Positions 35,465 through 45,219 of a DNA stretch of 64,000 nt are shown piece by piece. Below the pieces are notes generated by a model, which ran no database searches, was not told the origin of the DNA, and saw only the letters and a list, made by a program, of their open reading frames with translations. The DNA is taken from positions 27,849 to 91,848 of the forward strand of contig CAZEJS010000008.1 of assembly GCA_964512645.1 (NCBI GenBank), read 5' to 3'. The DNA comes from CAZEJS01 sp964512645 (GTDB lineage: Bacteria; Actinomycetota; Geothermincolia; Fen-727; Anoxymicrobiaceae). A program made the translations under genes and the position numbers. Every line of letters starts with the position of its first letter. Positions within the stretch are counted from its first letter, which is position 1.

Positions 35465-37171
35465 CTACAGGCCGAACCTCGAGCGCTCCATGTAGTGAGT
35501 GCCCAGGACCCGGTCGAGAAACCCGATCCGCACGCCGCAGCGCATCATCCTGGACCAGAGGTTCCAGTCGCCGGGTTCCTCGAGCATCCAGCTCTCCGGG
35601 TCGTACCGGAAGAAAGAGAGGCTTGCGTGGTAGAAGACGGACATCCTGCTGATCTTCCCGTGAGCGGGCGGGTAAGAACCCAGCTCGGTGAACTTCCCCG
35701 GGGCCGTCTCCCATCGTACTTTACCGTAGACCATCTCGTATCCCCCGGACAGCGCGTGCTCGAGAAGGGAAGCGATATAATCGGGCTCGTACGAGTCGTC
35801 GTCGTCGACGGAAGCCAGCCAGTCCCCCCGGGCCATACGTATGCCTTCGTTTAGCGGGACAACCCCCACGACCCTCCAGCGGCTCCAGGGGTCGTTCGGG
35901 CGCTGCCCGCGCTCGGGCAGGTTAACGAAGGAGACGCGCTCGTCGCCGGTGGCGGCTATGCGCTCGGCGGTATCATCCTCGCAGTGGTCGCCGACGACGA
36001 GGACCTCGATGTTTTCATAGGTCTGCGCCAGCACCGAGGGGAGCGTGCGCCTGGCAAGGAGTTCGGCACGGTTGAATGTAGGTATGACCACCGAGACTAG
36101 AGGGTCCGGGGCGTCCGGCCCGCGCTCCGAGCGGGCCCTGGCCAGGAGAGACCTCTCCTCATCGAGCGAGGCCCGTTTTCTCGCCAGCAGCGCGGTGACG
36201 TCGAGCGGCCCGTCGTCATCCTGGAGGCCGACGGTCGCCACCGATTTGTTTTCGAGCAGGCCCATCGGGTCCGCGGTCTGAAAGAGGACCGGGGGAGCGT
36301 CGGACCAGCGCTCCAGAAAGCGCTCGAGGTTGAGCTCTCTCGCTTCCATCGCGCGCCGTCGCAACTCCGGATCCACAACCCCTTTCGAGCCGTAATGGAT
36401 TATCTCCGAGCGGGGCTCGAACATGTTCCGCAGCCCCAGAGTGCGCGCCCGCAGCATCCAGTCGACGTCCTCGTAGTACCCGGGGAACAGGTAACGCTCG
36501 TCGTCGAGGCGCCCGACCACGTCGAATACGTCCCTGCGCGCCACGCAGCAGGCGAAGTTCATCGCCGGGAACTCCCGGGCCTCCAGGGGGCAGCACGCGT
36601 CGGGTGGGAAGCCGAGGCAGAGGTGCCTGGGGTGGCGCTCGAAGGGGGACCCTTCGGGACGGAACACCGTGCCGAAGTGCCAGACCAGCCCGTCCCCGTC
36701 CGTCTGCAGGGGCCCGGCGCAGGCGACGTCGGACCTGGAGGCGGTTTCGACAAGGGGCTCCAGCCACCCCGGGAGCACCTCGGTGTCGTTGTTGAGGAGG
36801 CAAACGTAGCGCCCGCGCGAACGCTCGAGGCCCTGGTTGATGGCGCGCGGAAACCCGGCGTTGCGGTCGTTCCTGATGAGCATCGCCCCAAGCCCCGAGA
36901 GGTACTGCGCCGTCTCGGGGTCGCTGGCGTTGTCCACGATGACCAGCTCGAACACGTCGGGGGTGTTTGCCTCGAGACTTTCGACGCAGGCGCGGGTGAG
37001 ATCGAGCCCGCCGTTCACCGGGATTATTATCGAGACGAGCGGTACCCGGGCGCGCAGGGCAGGGGGCAGGTCATATTCCCACGGAAGAGCCAGGCGCCCG
37101 CGCGCGTAGCTCTCGAGCTCGGTTTCCAGAACGGATGTCGGCAATTGCCTGCGAAGCCTCCTTTCCAGCAT
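35465..37171 (-). CDS. two-domain GT2 glycosyltransferase
   Basis: A 568-residue protein with two GT-A domains in tandem. Domain 1 (about 45-300) has SIIIPVNGG, IVDNASDPET, NAGFPRAINQGL and LLNNDTEVLPGW (DxD-like NDTE), then PGYYEDVDWMLRA. Domain 2 (about 350-565) has VSVVIPTFNRAELL, GDHCEDDT and ASVDDDDSYEPDY (DDD metal motif). Such bifunctional proteins can add two sugars alternately. It does not share the recombining cassette. It is divergent from the methyltransferase at 37337. Confidence 0.88.
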   Translation of the reverse strand: MLERRLRRQLPTSVLETELESYARGRLALPWEYDLPPALRARVPLVSIIIPVNGGLDLTRACVESLEANTPDVFELVIVDNASDPETAQYLSGLGAMLIRNDRNAGFPRAINQGLERSRGRYVCLLNNDTEVLPGWLEPLVETASRSDVACAGPLQTDGDGLVWHFGTVFRPEGSPFERHPRHLCLGFPPDACCPLEAREFPAMNFACCVARRDVFDVVGRLDDERYLFPGYYEDVDWMLRARTLGLRNMFEPRSEIIHYGSKGVVDPELRRRAMEARELNLERFLERWSDAPPVLFQTADPMGLLENKSVATVGLQDDDGPLDVTALLARKRASLDEERSLLARARSERGPDAPDPLVSVVIPTFNRAELLARRTLPSVLAQTYENIEVLVVGDHCEDDTAERIAATGDERVSFVNLPERGQRPNDPWSRWRVVGVVPLNEGIRMARGDWLASVDDDDSYEPDYIASLLEHALSGGYEMVYGKVRWETAPGKFTELGSYPPAHGKISRMSVFYHASLSFFRYDPESWMLEEPGDWNLWSRMMRCGVRIGFLDRVLGTHYMERSRFGL

Positions 37172-37336
37172 ACTCTAGCAATATAGCGCCTTTGACGGAA
37201 CGGGGATCGGGGCCGCAGTCGTGATCGTGACGGTTCGCATCGGGAAAACGAGACGAACCGGAGCTGGTTTCTGTGAGCATGGGCTGCTCGGGCACGACGC
37301 AGGGCCCGGGCGGAAACGGGAGAGAGAACAGGGGAT

Positions 37337-38191
37337 GTGACGTCCATGACGGCAGGTGAAAGAGCCCTTCTGCTCGCTCCAAGACGCCTCGGCGAGGTCG
37401 ACGGGCCGGCGCTGCGCGCGCGGTACTTCCCGGGGATAGACATCGAGATAGGCGAGCCGGAGCTCGAGGACCTGTCCGGCGCGCTCCAGAACGGGGGGCT
37501 CGAAGCCCTTTCCGCCGGGGCTTATTCGACGGTGATCGTCGTGGAAGCGCTGGAGCATTCGCGGGAGCCGGCCCGGGTGCTCGAGGCCGCCGCGCACGCC
37601 CTGGAGAAAGGGGGCGCCCTCCTGGTGTCGGTGCCTTTCGCAATGCCCCTCCACGAAACAGGGAGTGACTACTGGAGGATAACCCCTGACGGGCTGCGTG
37701 CCCTGCTCGAGGAAGCTGGATTCGACGCGGTGCGGGTGTTCGACACAGGGGAGGAAGTCGACTGGGATGTTGACCCCGGATCGCCCGGGCTGCTGAAAGC
37801 GTGGATGCCGTACCCGCGTACCTGCTTCGCGACGGCCCGGAAAGGGGACGAAACCGGCAGGGAGGTCGGGGACGGCCCGGGCGGAGACGCCCTCAAGGAA
37901 CTCCTGGCGGCCGACGTGGCGGTCATGCGGGAGAAGGCGCGGGATACGCTGGCCTCCCTGGAGGCCACCGAGGAGCAGGCGAGGATGTACCAGGCCAGGA
38001 TCCGTCAGCTCGAGGAGGACATCGAGGCCAAGCAGGAGGAGATGGACAAGCTGGCGGAGTGGGCCAGGGGAATGGAGGCGCAGCTCCTTTCGATGAAGGA
38101 AGAGCCGCCACCCGGCGTCCCGGAGCCTCCCTCCGCGGAAGGCGGGCCCGGACGCGGGAAACGTACCGGAAAGCGGCGGAAAGACGCTTGA
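37337..38191 (+). CDS. class I SAM-methyltransferase-like protein with C-terminal coiled coil
   Basis: A 284-residue protein. The N-terminal half resembles Methyltransf_11: VIVVEALEHSREPARVLEAA (about residues 65-84), then GGALLVSVPFAMPLHETGSDYWR and the LRALLEEAGF motif. The glycine-rich SAM loop is poorly preserved, so activity is uncertain. Residues 175-255 form a charged coiled coil, and a proline/lysine-rich tail follows. The shared design (catalytic head plus coiled coil) with the neighbouring transferases suggests assembly on a common scaffold. Confidence 0.7.
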   Translation: MTSMTAGERALLLAPRRLGEVDGPALRARYFPGIDIEIGEPELEDLSGALQNGGLEALSAGAYSTVIVVEALEHSREPARVLEAAAHALEKGGALLVSVPFAMPLHETGSDYWRITPDGLRALLEEAGFDAVRVFDTGEEVDWDVDPGSPGLLKAWMPYPRTCFATARKGDETGREVGDGPGGDALKELLAADVAVMREKARDTLASLEATEEQARMYQARIRQLEEDIEAKQEEMDKLAEWARGMEAQLLSMKEEPPPGVPEPPSAEGGPGRGKRTGKRRKDA

Positions 38192-38251
38192 GACTCCGCC
38201 CGGGGAGCCACGGACACCCCCGGAAAAAACGCCGGGAACGTCGGAGACTCA
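38189..38251. terminator. possible bidirectional terminator
   Basis: Between two convergent genes, TGAGACTCCG (38189-38198) and CGGAGACTCA (38242-38251) form a 9-of-10 inverted repeat that contains both stop codons. An inner hairpin CCCGG/CCGGG surrounds an A6 run. Confidence 0.4.
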
Positions 38252-39184
38252 GTGTCCCAGGGCGAGAGACACCAGGCGGTCGACCAGCTCCTCGAAGGTC
38301 ATTCCCGCGGCGGCGGCGGCCAGCGGCAGCAGGCTGGTCTCGGTCATCCCCGGCGAGATGTTGATCTCGAGCACGTAAGGCGTTCCGTCCTTCACTATCA
38401 TGTCCACCCGGGAGAGGTCGCGGCACCGAAGCAGCCGGTGGACCTGAACGGCGAGCGCGGCGACCCGCGAGGGAAGGTCGCCGTCGAGCCGCGCGGGGGC
38501 GAAGTACTCGGTCTTCCCGGCGGTATAGCGGGCGTCGTAGTCGAAGAACCCCGACTCGGGGACGACCTCCACGGCCGGGAGCGCCTCGGGAGGGTCGTCG
38601 CCGATGACCCCTACGGCGATCTCGGTACCGCCCACGTACTCCTCCATCAACACCCGTTCGTCGTAGGAGAGGGCCCCTATCAACGCGGGCCCGAGTCCGT
38701 CGGGCTCTTCGACGATCCTGACCCCCAGCGCGCTGCCCTGGGCGGCGGGCTTGACCACCAGGGGACCGCCCAGCTTTTCCCAGACCAGGCCCAGCAGGGA
38801 GGAGGCCCCCATGTCCTCGATGGTGGACGCCGAGACGGTGTGGTAGCGCGGCGTGGCGATGTCGCTGGCAATGAACAGCTCCTTGGAGAGGACCTTGTTG
38901 AAGCCGATGATGCTGGGCAGCGGGCCCGGCCCGGTGTACGGCATCCCCAGTATCTCCAGCAGCTCCTGCACGGTGCCGTCCTCGCCGTCCTTTCCGTGGA
39001 GGGCGATGTATGCGAGGTCGGGCTTCTCGGACATGAGGGTGGGCACCATCTTCTCGTCCACGTCGAGCTCCAGCACACCGTAGCCAAGCTCCCGGAGGGC
39101 GCGGGCCACGCGGCGGCCGGATTTGAGCGACACCGGCCGCTCGAGCGACCGCCCGCCCATCAGCACTGCTATCCTCGGCTTCAT
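38249..39184 (-). CDS. ddl: D-alanine--D-alanine ligase
   Basis: A 311-residue ATP-grasp ligase making D-Ala-D-Ala for peptidoglycan. GGRSLERPVSLKSG (about residues 10-23) is the N-terminal substrate loop. HGKDGEDGTVQELLE lies near 64, VKPAAQGSALGV near 146, and the metal triad region VLEINISPGMTETS near 273. The usual GRSAEREVS is slightly altered. It overlaps no neighbour and runs with the aminotransferase gene upstream (27-base spacer). Length is typical. Confidence 0.95.
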   Translation of the reverse strand: MKPRIAVLMGGRSLERPVSLKSGRRVARALRELGYGVLELDVDEKMVPTLMSEKPDLAYIALHGKDGEDGTVQELLEILGMPYTGPGPLPSIIGFNKVLSKELFIASDIATPRYHTVSASTIEDMGASSLLGLVWEKLGGPLVVKPAAQGSALGVRIVEEPDGLGPALIGALSYDERVLMEEYVGGTEIAVGVIGDDPPEALPAVEVVPESGFFDYDARYTAGKTEYFAPARLDGDLPSRVAALAVQVHRLLRCRDLSRVDMIVKDGTPYVLEINISPGMTETSLLPLAAAAAGMTFEELVDRLVSLALGH

Positions 39185-39211
39185 GCCATCTCCTCCCTCG
39201 CTGCCAGGCCG

Positions 39212-40453
39212 TTACCTGTCCAGCCCCAGCGAACGGTAGAGCTCCGTCTCCCTGCGTATCACTTTTCCGAGGCGTTTGATCCCCTCGGCGATCTGGTCCT
39301 CGTCGGAGTAGCTGAAGTTCAGCCGCATGTAGTTCGCGCCCCTGCCGTCGGCAAAGAACGCGGTGCCGGGAACGTACGCCACCTTCCGGCTTATGGCCAG
39401 CGGCAGCATCTTGCCTGTGTCGAGGAACCGGGGCAGCGTCGCCCATACGAACAGGCCCCCCTGCGGCCGCGTCCATCCGGCGTCCGCCGGGAAATGCTCC
39501 TCCAGCGCTTCGAGCATGGCGTCCCGCCGGGAGCGGTACACGGGCTTCAGGTTCTCGATGTTCTTCAACCACAGGCCGGACTCGATGTACTCCTCGGCGA
39601 ACATCTGGTTCAGGACCGAGGTACAGAGGTCCGCGCCCTGCTTCAGGGTCGAGAGCCTTTCGATTATGGGGGCCGGGCCGAACGCCCACCCCGTGCGTAT
39701 GCCCGGGGAGACTATCTTGGAGAGGGTCCCCAGGTAAACCACGTTTTCCCGGTCCATCGAGGCCAGCGGCGGCAGCGGATCTCCCTCGAACCGGAGGAGC
39801 CCGTACGGGTTGTCCTCCACGACGAGGACGCCGTGGCGCCGGGCGACCTCGAGGAGCCTCCCGCGTCTTTCCAGGGACATCGTCACGCCGGCGGGGTTGT
39901 GGAAGTTCGGGACCACGTAGATGAACTTCACGGAGCGGCCCGACCACCCGGCGAGCAGTTGTTCGAGGGCTCCCACGTCGATGCCTTGCTGGTCCATCGG
40001 CACCGTCAGGACCTGCGGCCCGTTCGGCAGGAAGGCGCTCAGTGCGCCCAGGTAAGTGGGGCCCTCCAGCACGATGGGGTCTCCCGGGTCGATGAAGATC
40101 CTGCCCAGCAGATCGAGTGCCTGCTGGCTGCCCGTCGTCACCTGGACGTGCTCCGGTTGGGCGTGGATCCCCTCCTCCGACATGACCAGGGTCAGGGCGC
40201 GCTTCAGGCGCTCTCGCCCCTCGGTCTCCCCGTACTGGAACGCCTCGGCGGTGCCACCGGCCAGAACGGTCCCCATGACCGAGGAGATCTCCCCGGCTGG
40301 CACTCCCCCGATGAACGGCAGTCCGCCGGCGAAGGAGATGATGTCCGAGCGCCCGGTGATGCTCATGAGGTCACGAACGGCCGATGACCGCATCATCCCG
40401 CTCGCCTCCGAATACAACCTCGTGTAAGGGTCGAAGGTTATCTCGGGCGACAT
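39212..40453 (-). CDS. PLP-dependent class I/II aminotransferase (LysN/MocR-type fold)
   Basis: An approximately 413-residue fold-type I aminotransferase, in the group of 2-aminoadipate and aromatic transaminases. FAGGLPFIGGVPA is near the start of the mature sequence. TTGSQQALDLLGR (PLP phosphate region) lies near 112-124, and YVVPNFHNPAG near 180. The PLP lysine is in GTLSKIVSPGIRTGW near 235, and the arginine in MRLNFSY near 376. The start at 40453 is chosen because an AGGAG lies six bases before it; an in-frame TTG at 40501 would add 16 residues. Substrate is unknown. Confidence 0.88.
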   Translation of the reverse strand: MSPEITFDPYTRLYSEASGMMRSSAVRDLMSITGRSDIISFAGGLPFIGGVPAGEISSVMGTVLAGGTAEAFQYGETEGRERLKRALTLVMSEEGIHAQPEHVQVTTGSQQALDLLGRIFIDPGDPIVLEGPTYLGALSAFLPNGPQVLTVPMDQQGIDVGALEQLLAGWSGRSVKFIYVVPNFHNPAGVTMSLERRGRLLEVARRHGVLVVEDNPYGLLRFEGDPLPPLASMDRENVVYLGTLSKIVSPGIRTGWAFGPAPIIERLSTLKQGADLCTSVLNQMFAEEYIESGLWLKNIENLKPVYRSRRDAMLEALEEHFPADAGWTRPQGGLFVWATLPRFLDTGKMLPLAISRKVAYVPGTAFFADGRGANYMRLNFSYSDEDQIAEGIKRLGKVIRRETELYRSLGLDR

Positions 40454-40677
40454 GGGCATCTCCTGTGCCGCCACCGGCGGTGGCGCTATTGCGGATTTCA
40501 ACTGAAGTTAACGCAGGGTAAAAAGGTTGTCAAACAACCCCGCGCGGCATCCGGAGGGGAAAAGGCCGCCGCGACGGGAAGCGCCGGCGGGCGAGACAGG
40601 CGTGCCGCCGCGGCCCCCGCATCGACGGCCGGGCCGGCCGCCGCCGCCGCCGGCGGCAAGGCGGTACCGTTTTGAAA

Positions 40678-40683
40678 TATAAT
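40678..40683 (+). promoter_or_regulatory. -10 element of the chemotaxis operon
   Basis: A perfect TATAAT 36 bases before cheR, in the only AT-rich patch of an otherwise extremely GC-rich spacer. No good -35 is seen at the proper distance, so an activator or an alternative sigma factor may be needed. The spacer upstream (about 40600-40650) is made of GCC/GGC runs. Confidence 0.45.
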
Positions 40684-40718
40684 CTGTACTCGGGCTTGAG
40701 AAGAGGCGGGAGCGTTCA

Positions 40719-41609
40719 TTGTTCAGCGACGACCAGGCATTTGGACTGCTCAAGCGGCGGATATTCCTCGACCGCGGGCTCGACTGCGAGCAGTACAAGG
40801 AGAACTACCTCAAACGCCGGATCGCGGTGAGACTCCGCGCCACCGGATCGGAAAACTACCTCGACTACCTGCGGGTCCTGCGCCTCGACCCCGAAGAGTA
40901 CACCAGGCTTATGAACGAGCTGACGATCAACGTCACCCAGTTCTTCAGGGACCCGGACGTGTACAACAGGCTGTGGCGGAACGTCCTCCCGGACCTGGTG
41001 AGCGCCAAGAAGAACATGGGGTCCAGGACGCTCCGTGTCTGGAGCGCCGGGTGCGCGAGCGGCGAAGAGCCGTACTCGATCGCCGTCCTCCTCGAGGAGG
41101 TGCTCGGCGAGGACGCCAGGCGCTGGAACGTACGGATACTCGGTTCCGATTTCGACGACAGGAGCCTCGCCTCGGCGAAGGAAGGCGTCTATTACAACCT
41201 GGAGATGTTGAAGGGGATAGAGCCGTCGAAGTATTTCCAGGTGGACCAGGTCCCCGATGGCAGCAGGTGGAGGGTGAAGGAAGGGATCAAGCGCAAGACC
41301 AGGTTCGAGAAAGTGAACCTGCTGGCGGAGACCGAAGCGCGGCACTTCGATATGGTGTTCTGCAGGAACGTCCTCATCTACTTCGGGCGGCAGGTACAGG
41401 CGAATATAGTCGAGGCGCTGTCGCGCAGCATCCTCAGGGACGGGTACCTGGTGCTCGGCAAATCGGAGACGCTGGGACAGGAGGCTTCCCAGTCATTCAA
41501 GGCGGTATTCCCCAGGGAGAGGATTTACCAGCTGCTCTCTGACGACAGGGGGCGCCCGGCGGCGCGCCTTCAGGGGCATGACACCAGCGACGGAGGCGGC
41601 GATGGGTGA
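40719..41609 (+). CDS. cheR: chemotaxis protein methyltransferase CheR
   Basis: A 296-residue CheR that methylates receptor glutamates. The N-terminal helical domain covers about 1-70. The SAM-binding domain has ELTINVTQFFRD near 68, VWSAGCASGEEPYSIA (about 107-122), FDMVFCRNVLIYF near 210 and GYLVLGKSE near 246. TTG start. First gene of the operon; its end overlaps the first receptor gene by eight bases. Confidence 0.97.
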   Translation: MFSDDQAFGLLKRRIFLDRGLDCEQYKENYLKRRIAVRLRATGSENYLDYLRVLRLDPEEYTRLMNELTINVTQFFRDPDVYNRLWRNVLPDLVSAKKNMGSRTLRVWSAGCASGEEPYSIAVLLEEVLGEDARRWNVRILGSDFDDRSLASAKEGVYYNLEMLKGIEPSKYFQVDQVPDGSRWRVKEGIKRKTRFEKVNLLAETEARHFDMVFCRNVLIYFGRQVQANIVEALSRSILRDGYLVLGKSETLGQEASQSFKAVFPRERIYQLLSDDRGRPAARLQGHDTSDGGGDG

Positions 41610-43260
41610 TTTAATCCGCAAGGCATGGCGCGCCCTCACCGTGCCGACGTTCAAGATGCGCATCGGGCAGACGTTCGTGGTAGTGCTGTGCATAGTGACA
41701 TCGCTGATTGTGGTCGGGGCGGTCATCCTTGTCAGGAGCTCCAACGTGCGCACCCGGACGCAGGACGGCGCGACCGTGTCCAAGGCTTCCTCGCAACTGG
41801 CGCAGGCGGCGATCGAGTTCGACGACGCGGCGGCCGCGACCGCGGCGGGCGAGCCCGGGAAAGCACGGGTTTCGACGGCAAAGGGGCTGGACCACGTCCG
41901 GGCGTCTGAAACCGGGCTCGGAAGCGCGAAAGCGAGGGGCGCCGGCGCCCTGGCGATCGAGGCCTCCAGGATCGCGGCGCGGGCCGGCGAGGTTGCGACT
42001 TCTGACCTTGCGGAGGAGACCCGGAGACTGTCCGCCGGCGCGGACGCCCTTTCGAGCAGGATCCTCAGCGGCGCGGTGCAGGAAGGGCGCGACATCGTGA
42101 CGTTCGGCATCATCGCTTACGCCATCATCCTGGTCGTGACGTTCATCGCAGGCATGGTGACGATGACGGCCGCTTACAGGGGCATCTCCGGGATGGTGAA
42201 GCGGGTGATAGTCGAGGTCCGCGAGATCGCCAGCGGCAAGGGCGACCTCACCGCGAAGGTGACCGTCCCGACGAAAGACGTCATGGGGGAACTCGCCGAT
42301 TCCATCAACGACCTGGTCGGCTCCCTGCGGGAGTCGATGATCGACATACGCACCATCTCACTGCAGCTTTCCGACTCGGCGGACTCCCTCGCCGCGTCGA
42401 TCGAGGGAATGAGTTCCTCGATCGAGGAGGTGACCGCCGCCGCCGAACAGATATCCACCGGCAGCGAAGACCAGGCCCGGAAGGTGGAGGACACCTCGAG
42501 GGCGATGGGCGAGGTGAGCAGGACCACCGAGGGTATTGCCGAGAAGGGGACCCTGTCAGCGAGGCAGAGCGAGTTGACCGCCGAGCTCGCTGGACAGGGG
42601 GGGGAGGCGTCCGAAGAGGCGGTCCGGGTGATGAACAATATCTACGAGTCCGTGCGGCACTCGGAAGTGCTGGTCGAGGGGCTGGGGGAGAGATTTACGC
42701 AGATTGGGATTATAATCGACGTTATAACGGACATCGCAGATCAGACCAACCTTCTGGCCCTGAACGCCGCAATCGAGGCGGCCCGGGCCGGCGAGCACGG
42801 GAAGGGGTTCGCCGTCGTCGCCGGCGAGGTCCGGAAACTGGCGGAGAACTCCAAGCGGTCCGCCGAGCAGATCTCACGCCTTATAGGGGAGATCATGTCG
42901 GAAACGAGCCGCGTGAGCGCCTCAATGGCGCAGAGCACGGACTGTGTCGATACCGGTCGGGAAGTGGCCCAAAGAACGGGGGAGGCGCTCGAAGGGATCA
43001 ACAGCTCCTCCCAGACCGCGGCCCAGGCGGCGGCCGAGATATCCATGGCGATCCAGGGTATCGCCGCCAACACGGACAGGGTTTTCGGGGCCATCAACGA
43101 TATAGCGGCTATCGCGCAGGAGACCGCCGCGAGCACGGAGCAGGTTGCCGCGACCATAAACGAGCAGAGGGTCTCGACGGAGGACGTAGCAGGCCAGTCG
43201 CTGGCCCTTGCCCGGCTGGCGGCCAGACTGCACGAGCTGACCGAGGGCTTCAAGGTGTAG
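41602..43260 (+). CDS. methyl-accepting chemotaxis protein 1
   Basis: A roughly 552-residue transmembrane receptor. TM1 is near residues 15-40, and a small, alanine-rich, helical extracellular domain covers about 40-170. TM2 is near 172-195, followed by a HAMP domain (about 200-255). The signalling domain has the CheA/CheW-contact tip DQTNLLALNAAIEAARAGE (about 380-398) and EVRKLAE. The ATG at 41602 is preferred because GGAGG lies five bases before it; an ATG at 41578 is in the same frame. No pentapeptide CheR tether is seen at the C-terminus. Confidence 0.93.
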   Translation: MGDLIRKAWRALTVPTFKMRIGQTFVVVLCIVTSLIVVGAVILVRSSNVRTRTQDGATVSKASSQLAQAAIEFDDAAAATAAGEPGKARVSTAKGLDHVRASETGLGSAKARGAGALAIEASRIAARAGEVATSDLAEETRRLSAGADALSSRILSGAVQEGRDIVTFGIIAYAIILVVTFIAGMVTMTAAYRGISGMVKRVIVEVREIASGKGDLTAKVTVPTKDVMGELADSINDLVGSLRESMIDIRTISLQLSDSADSLAASIEGMSSSIEEVTAAAEQISTGSEDQARKVEDTSRAMGEVSRTTEGIAEKGTLSARQSELTAELAGQGGEASEEAVRVMNNIYESVRHSEVLVEGLGERFTQIGIIIDVITDIADQTNLLALNAAIEAARAGEHGKGFAVVAGEVRKLAENSKRSAEQISRLIGEIMSETSRVSASMAQSTDCVDTGREVAQRTGEALEGINSSSQTAAQAAAEISMAIQGIAANTDRVFGAINDIAAIAQETAASTEQVAATINEQRVSTEDVAGQSLALARLAARLHELTEGFKV

Positions 43261-43284
43261 CTTCACGCAAAGGGAGAGGCTCCA

Positions 43285-44640
43285 TTGGACGAGAGTGACG
43301 GGACCGGGCGGGCAAAGCCGAACGAGAGCGGGAAGAAATCGGCGGGCACGGGCCTGAAGTCCAGGTGGCAGGGTCTTTCGATGACCCGGCGGTTCGTGCT
43401 GCGCACCGGCCTGGTGTCGCTCCCTGCCGCCGCCGCCGCCGGCCTGGTGTTCGTCGGCGTGCTTGTCGAGAACCGCACCGCTGGTGCCTGGCTGGCGGGG
43501 GCCGGCCTGGGCCTCGCGGCGGGGGTAATCGCCATGGCCTTCGCCGGCTGGGCGGCGGTCAGCATGTACGTCAGGCCGCTGGAGAAGCTCGAGATGTTCT
43601 CCCGTGGTCTGGTGAAGCACGATTTCAGCAAGGACGTGGAGATCGGGGAGCGTTCCGAGCTGCGCCCGATATCCACGGCGCTGAACCAGATGCTGGGCTC
43701 GATGCGCCGGCTGGCCGACGAGATGCACGGCGTGTCCGACGAAGTCGCAGGCTCCAGCACCCTGATGGCCTCGGTCGCGAAGGAGACCTCCGACGCGGTC
43801 CAGGCGACGGCGTCCACGGTCTCCGGCCTCGCGCGCGGAGCCGAGGACCAGGTGAACTCGATGATGCTTGCCTCCTCCACCATCAGCCAGATGGCAGAAG
43901 AGATAGACCGGGTGGCCCTGGCGGCGCGCGAGGTGGCGAAGTACAGCCTCGAGGCGAGGGTGACCGTCGAAGACGGGGCCGAGGCCGTCGGACGCGCTAC
44001 GGAGAAGATGGGCGCGCTCGTCCACCAGACCGATTCGAGCGCCGGCGCGATGCGCGACCTCGGGGATCGCTCGGAGCAGATCGGCCTCATCGTGGACGTC
44101 ATCACCGACATCGCGGACCAGACGAACCTCCTGGCTCTCAACGCGGCCATCGAAGCCGCGCGCGCCGGCGAGCACGGGAAGGGGTTCGCGGTGGTAGCCG
44201 GCGAGGTGAGAAAGCTCGCGGAGGGGTCTGCCCGCGCCGCGAACCAGATAGCGGGCATAGTCAGGGAGATCCAGAGGACCATCAATGACACGGTGGGGAT
44301 CATGGAGGGCAGCACGAAAGAGGCGAACGAGGGGGCCGAGGTCGTCGCGGGCGCCGGGCAAGCGCTGAGCCGTATCAAGGACGCCGTCGAGACCATTGGC
44401 GCGGAAACCCACGCCATCTCGCAGGCGACCGACACCATCGCCGAAGGGTCCAACACCGTGGTCGAGATAATCAGCACGGTCGCCAGCATCTCCGAGGAGT
44501 CGGCCTCGAGCACCGAAGAGGTGTCCGCCACAATCGAGGAACAGACGGCCTCCATGGAGGAGATCTCCGCCGCCGCCGCCGAACTGGCGGAGACCGCCGA
44601 GAGGCTCCGGGTGCTCATCGACGGGATCAAGACGACTTGA
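43285..44640 (+). CDS. methyl-accepting chemotaxis protein 2
   Basis: A 451-residue receptor with two close membrane segments (about residues 45-60 and 73-95) and essentially no extracellular domain. It probably senses membrane or cytoplasmic signals, or works with receptor 1. The HAMP-like segment follows (95-150). The tip DQTNLLALNAAIEAARAGE lies near residue 278. A basic N-terminus precedes TM1. TTG start after GGGAGAGG. Confidence 0.92.
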   Translation: MDESDGTGRAKPNESGKKSAGTGLKSRWQGLSMTRRFVLRTGLVSLPAAAAAGLVFVGVLVENRTAGAWLAGAGLGLAAGVIAMAFAGWAAVSMYVRPLEKLEMFSRGLVKHDFSKDVEIGERSELRPISTALNQMLGSMRRLADEMHGVSDEVAGSSTLMASVAKETSDAVQATASTVSGLARGAEDQVNSMMLASSTISQMAEEIDRVALAAREVAKYSLEARVTVEDGAEAVGRATEKMGALVHQTDSSAGAMRDLGDRSEQIGLIVDVITDIADQTNLLALNAAIEAARAGEHGKGFAVVAGEVRKLAEGSARAANQIAGIVREIQRTINDTVGIMEGSTKEANEGAEVVAGAGQALSRIKDAVETIGAETHAISQATDTIAEGSNTVVEIISTVASISEESASSTEEVSATIEEQTASMEEISAAAAELAETAERLRVLIDGIKTT

Positions 44641-44656
44641 GGGATCGGGAGGCCTG

Positions 44657-45169
44657 ATGGACGACAGGGAATACGCCGGAGACTCGGAGATGCAGCTCGT
44701 GGCCTTCAGGGTCGGAAGCGAGGAGTTCGGCGTCGACGTCAAGAAGGTCGAGGGAGTCATCTCCCTGGTCGATATAACCAGGATGCCCAGGGCTCCGGGG
44801 TTCGTGGAGGGCATTATCAACCTCCGCGGGCAGATCATCGCTGTGGTCGACCTCGCGTCGAGGCTCGGCATTGACTCGTCCGAGCGCGGATCCGCGACGA
44901 GGATCGTCGTGGTGGAGGCGCTCGAGGTCAAAGTGGGACTCATTGTAGACTCGCCCGAGGTCATCAACATAGAAAGCAAGGACATCGAAGCTTCGCCGGC
45001 CCTCGTCGGGGGAGACGTGGAGTCCTCGTTCATCAAGGGCGTGGTGAAGATAGGGGAGAGGCTGCTGATACTGCTCGACGTCGACCGGGTTCTTTCCGAG
45101 GAGGAGAGGCTGGACATCGACAGGATGGACGTCGACGCGGAGCCGGAGCCGGAGACCGGAGAACAGTGA
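44657..45169 (+). CDS. cheW: chemotaxis coupling protein CheW
   Basis: A 170-residue CheW linking receptors to CheA. QLVAFRVGSEEFGVDVKKVE (about residues 12-31) is the first SH3-like strand set. FVEGIINLRGQIIAVVDLA near 48-66 is the hallmark, and VGLIVDSPEVI near 89. The tail after 150 is acidic. It sits 16 bases after receptor 2. Confidence 0.96.
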   Translation: MDDREYAGDSEMQLVAFRVGSEEFGVDVKKVEGVISLVDITRMPRAPGFVEGIINLRGQIIAVVDLASRLGIDSSERGSATRIVVVEALEVKVGLIVDSPEVINIESKDIEASPALVGGDVESSFIKGVVKIGERLLILLDVDRVLSEEERLDIDRMDVDAEPEPETGEQ

Positions 45170-45219
45170 CGTCCCGGCGCCGCAGCCGGCCGTGCCATGG
45201 ATAAGGGAGGAAGGAACTA

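Noticed and set aside
37923..39947. 674-codon minus-strand frame
   Set aside because: Overlaps ddl and the aminotransferase in another frame; Arg/Gly-rich translation typical of a shadow.
40600..40655. Hairpin array in the GCC/GGC-rich spacer before cheR
   Set aside because: Simple trinucleotide composition produces many possible stems; none is distinctive enough to call a terminator or regulator.
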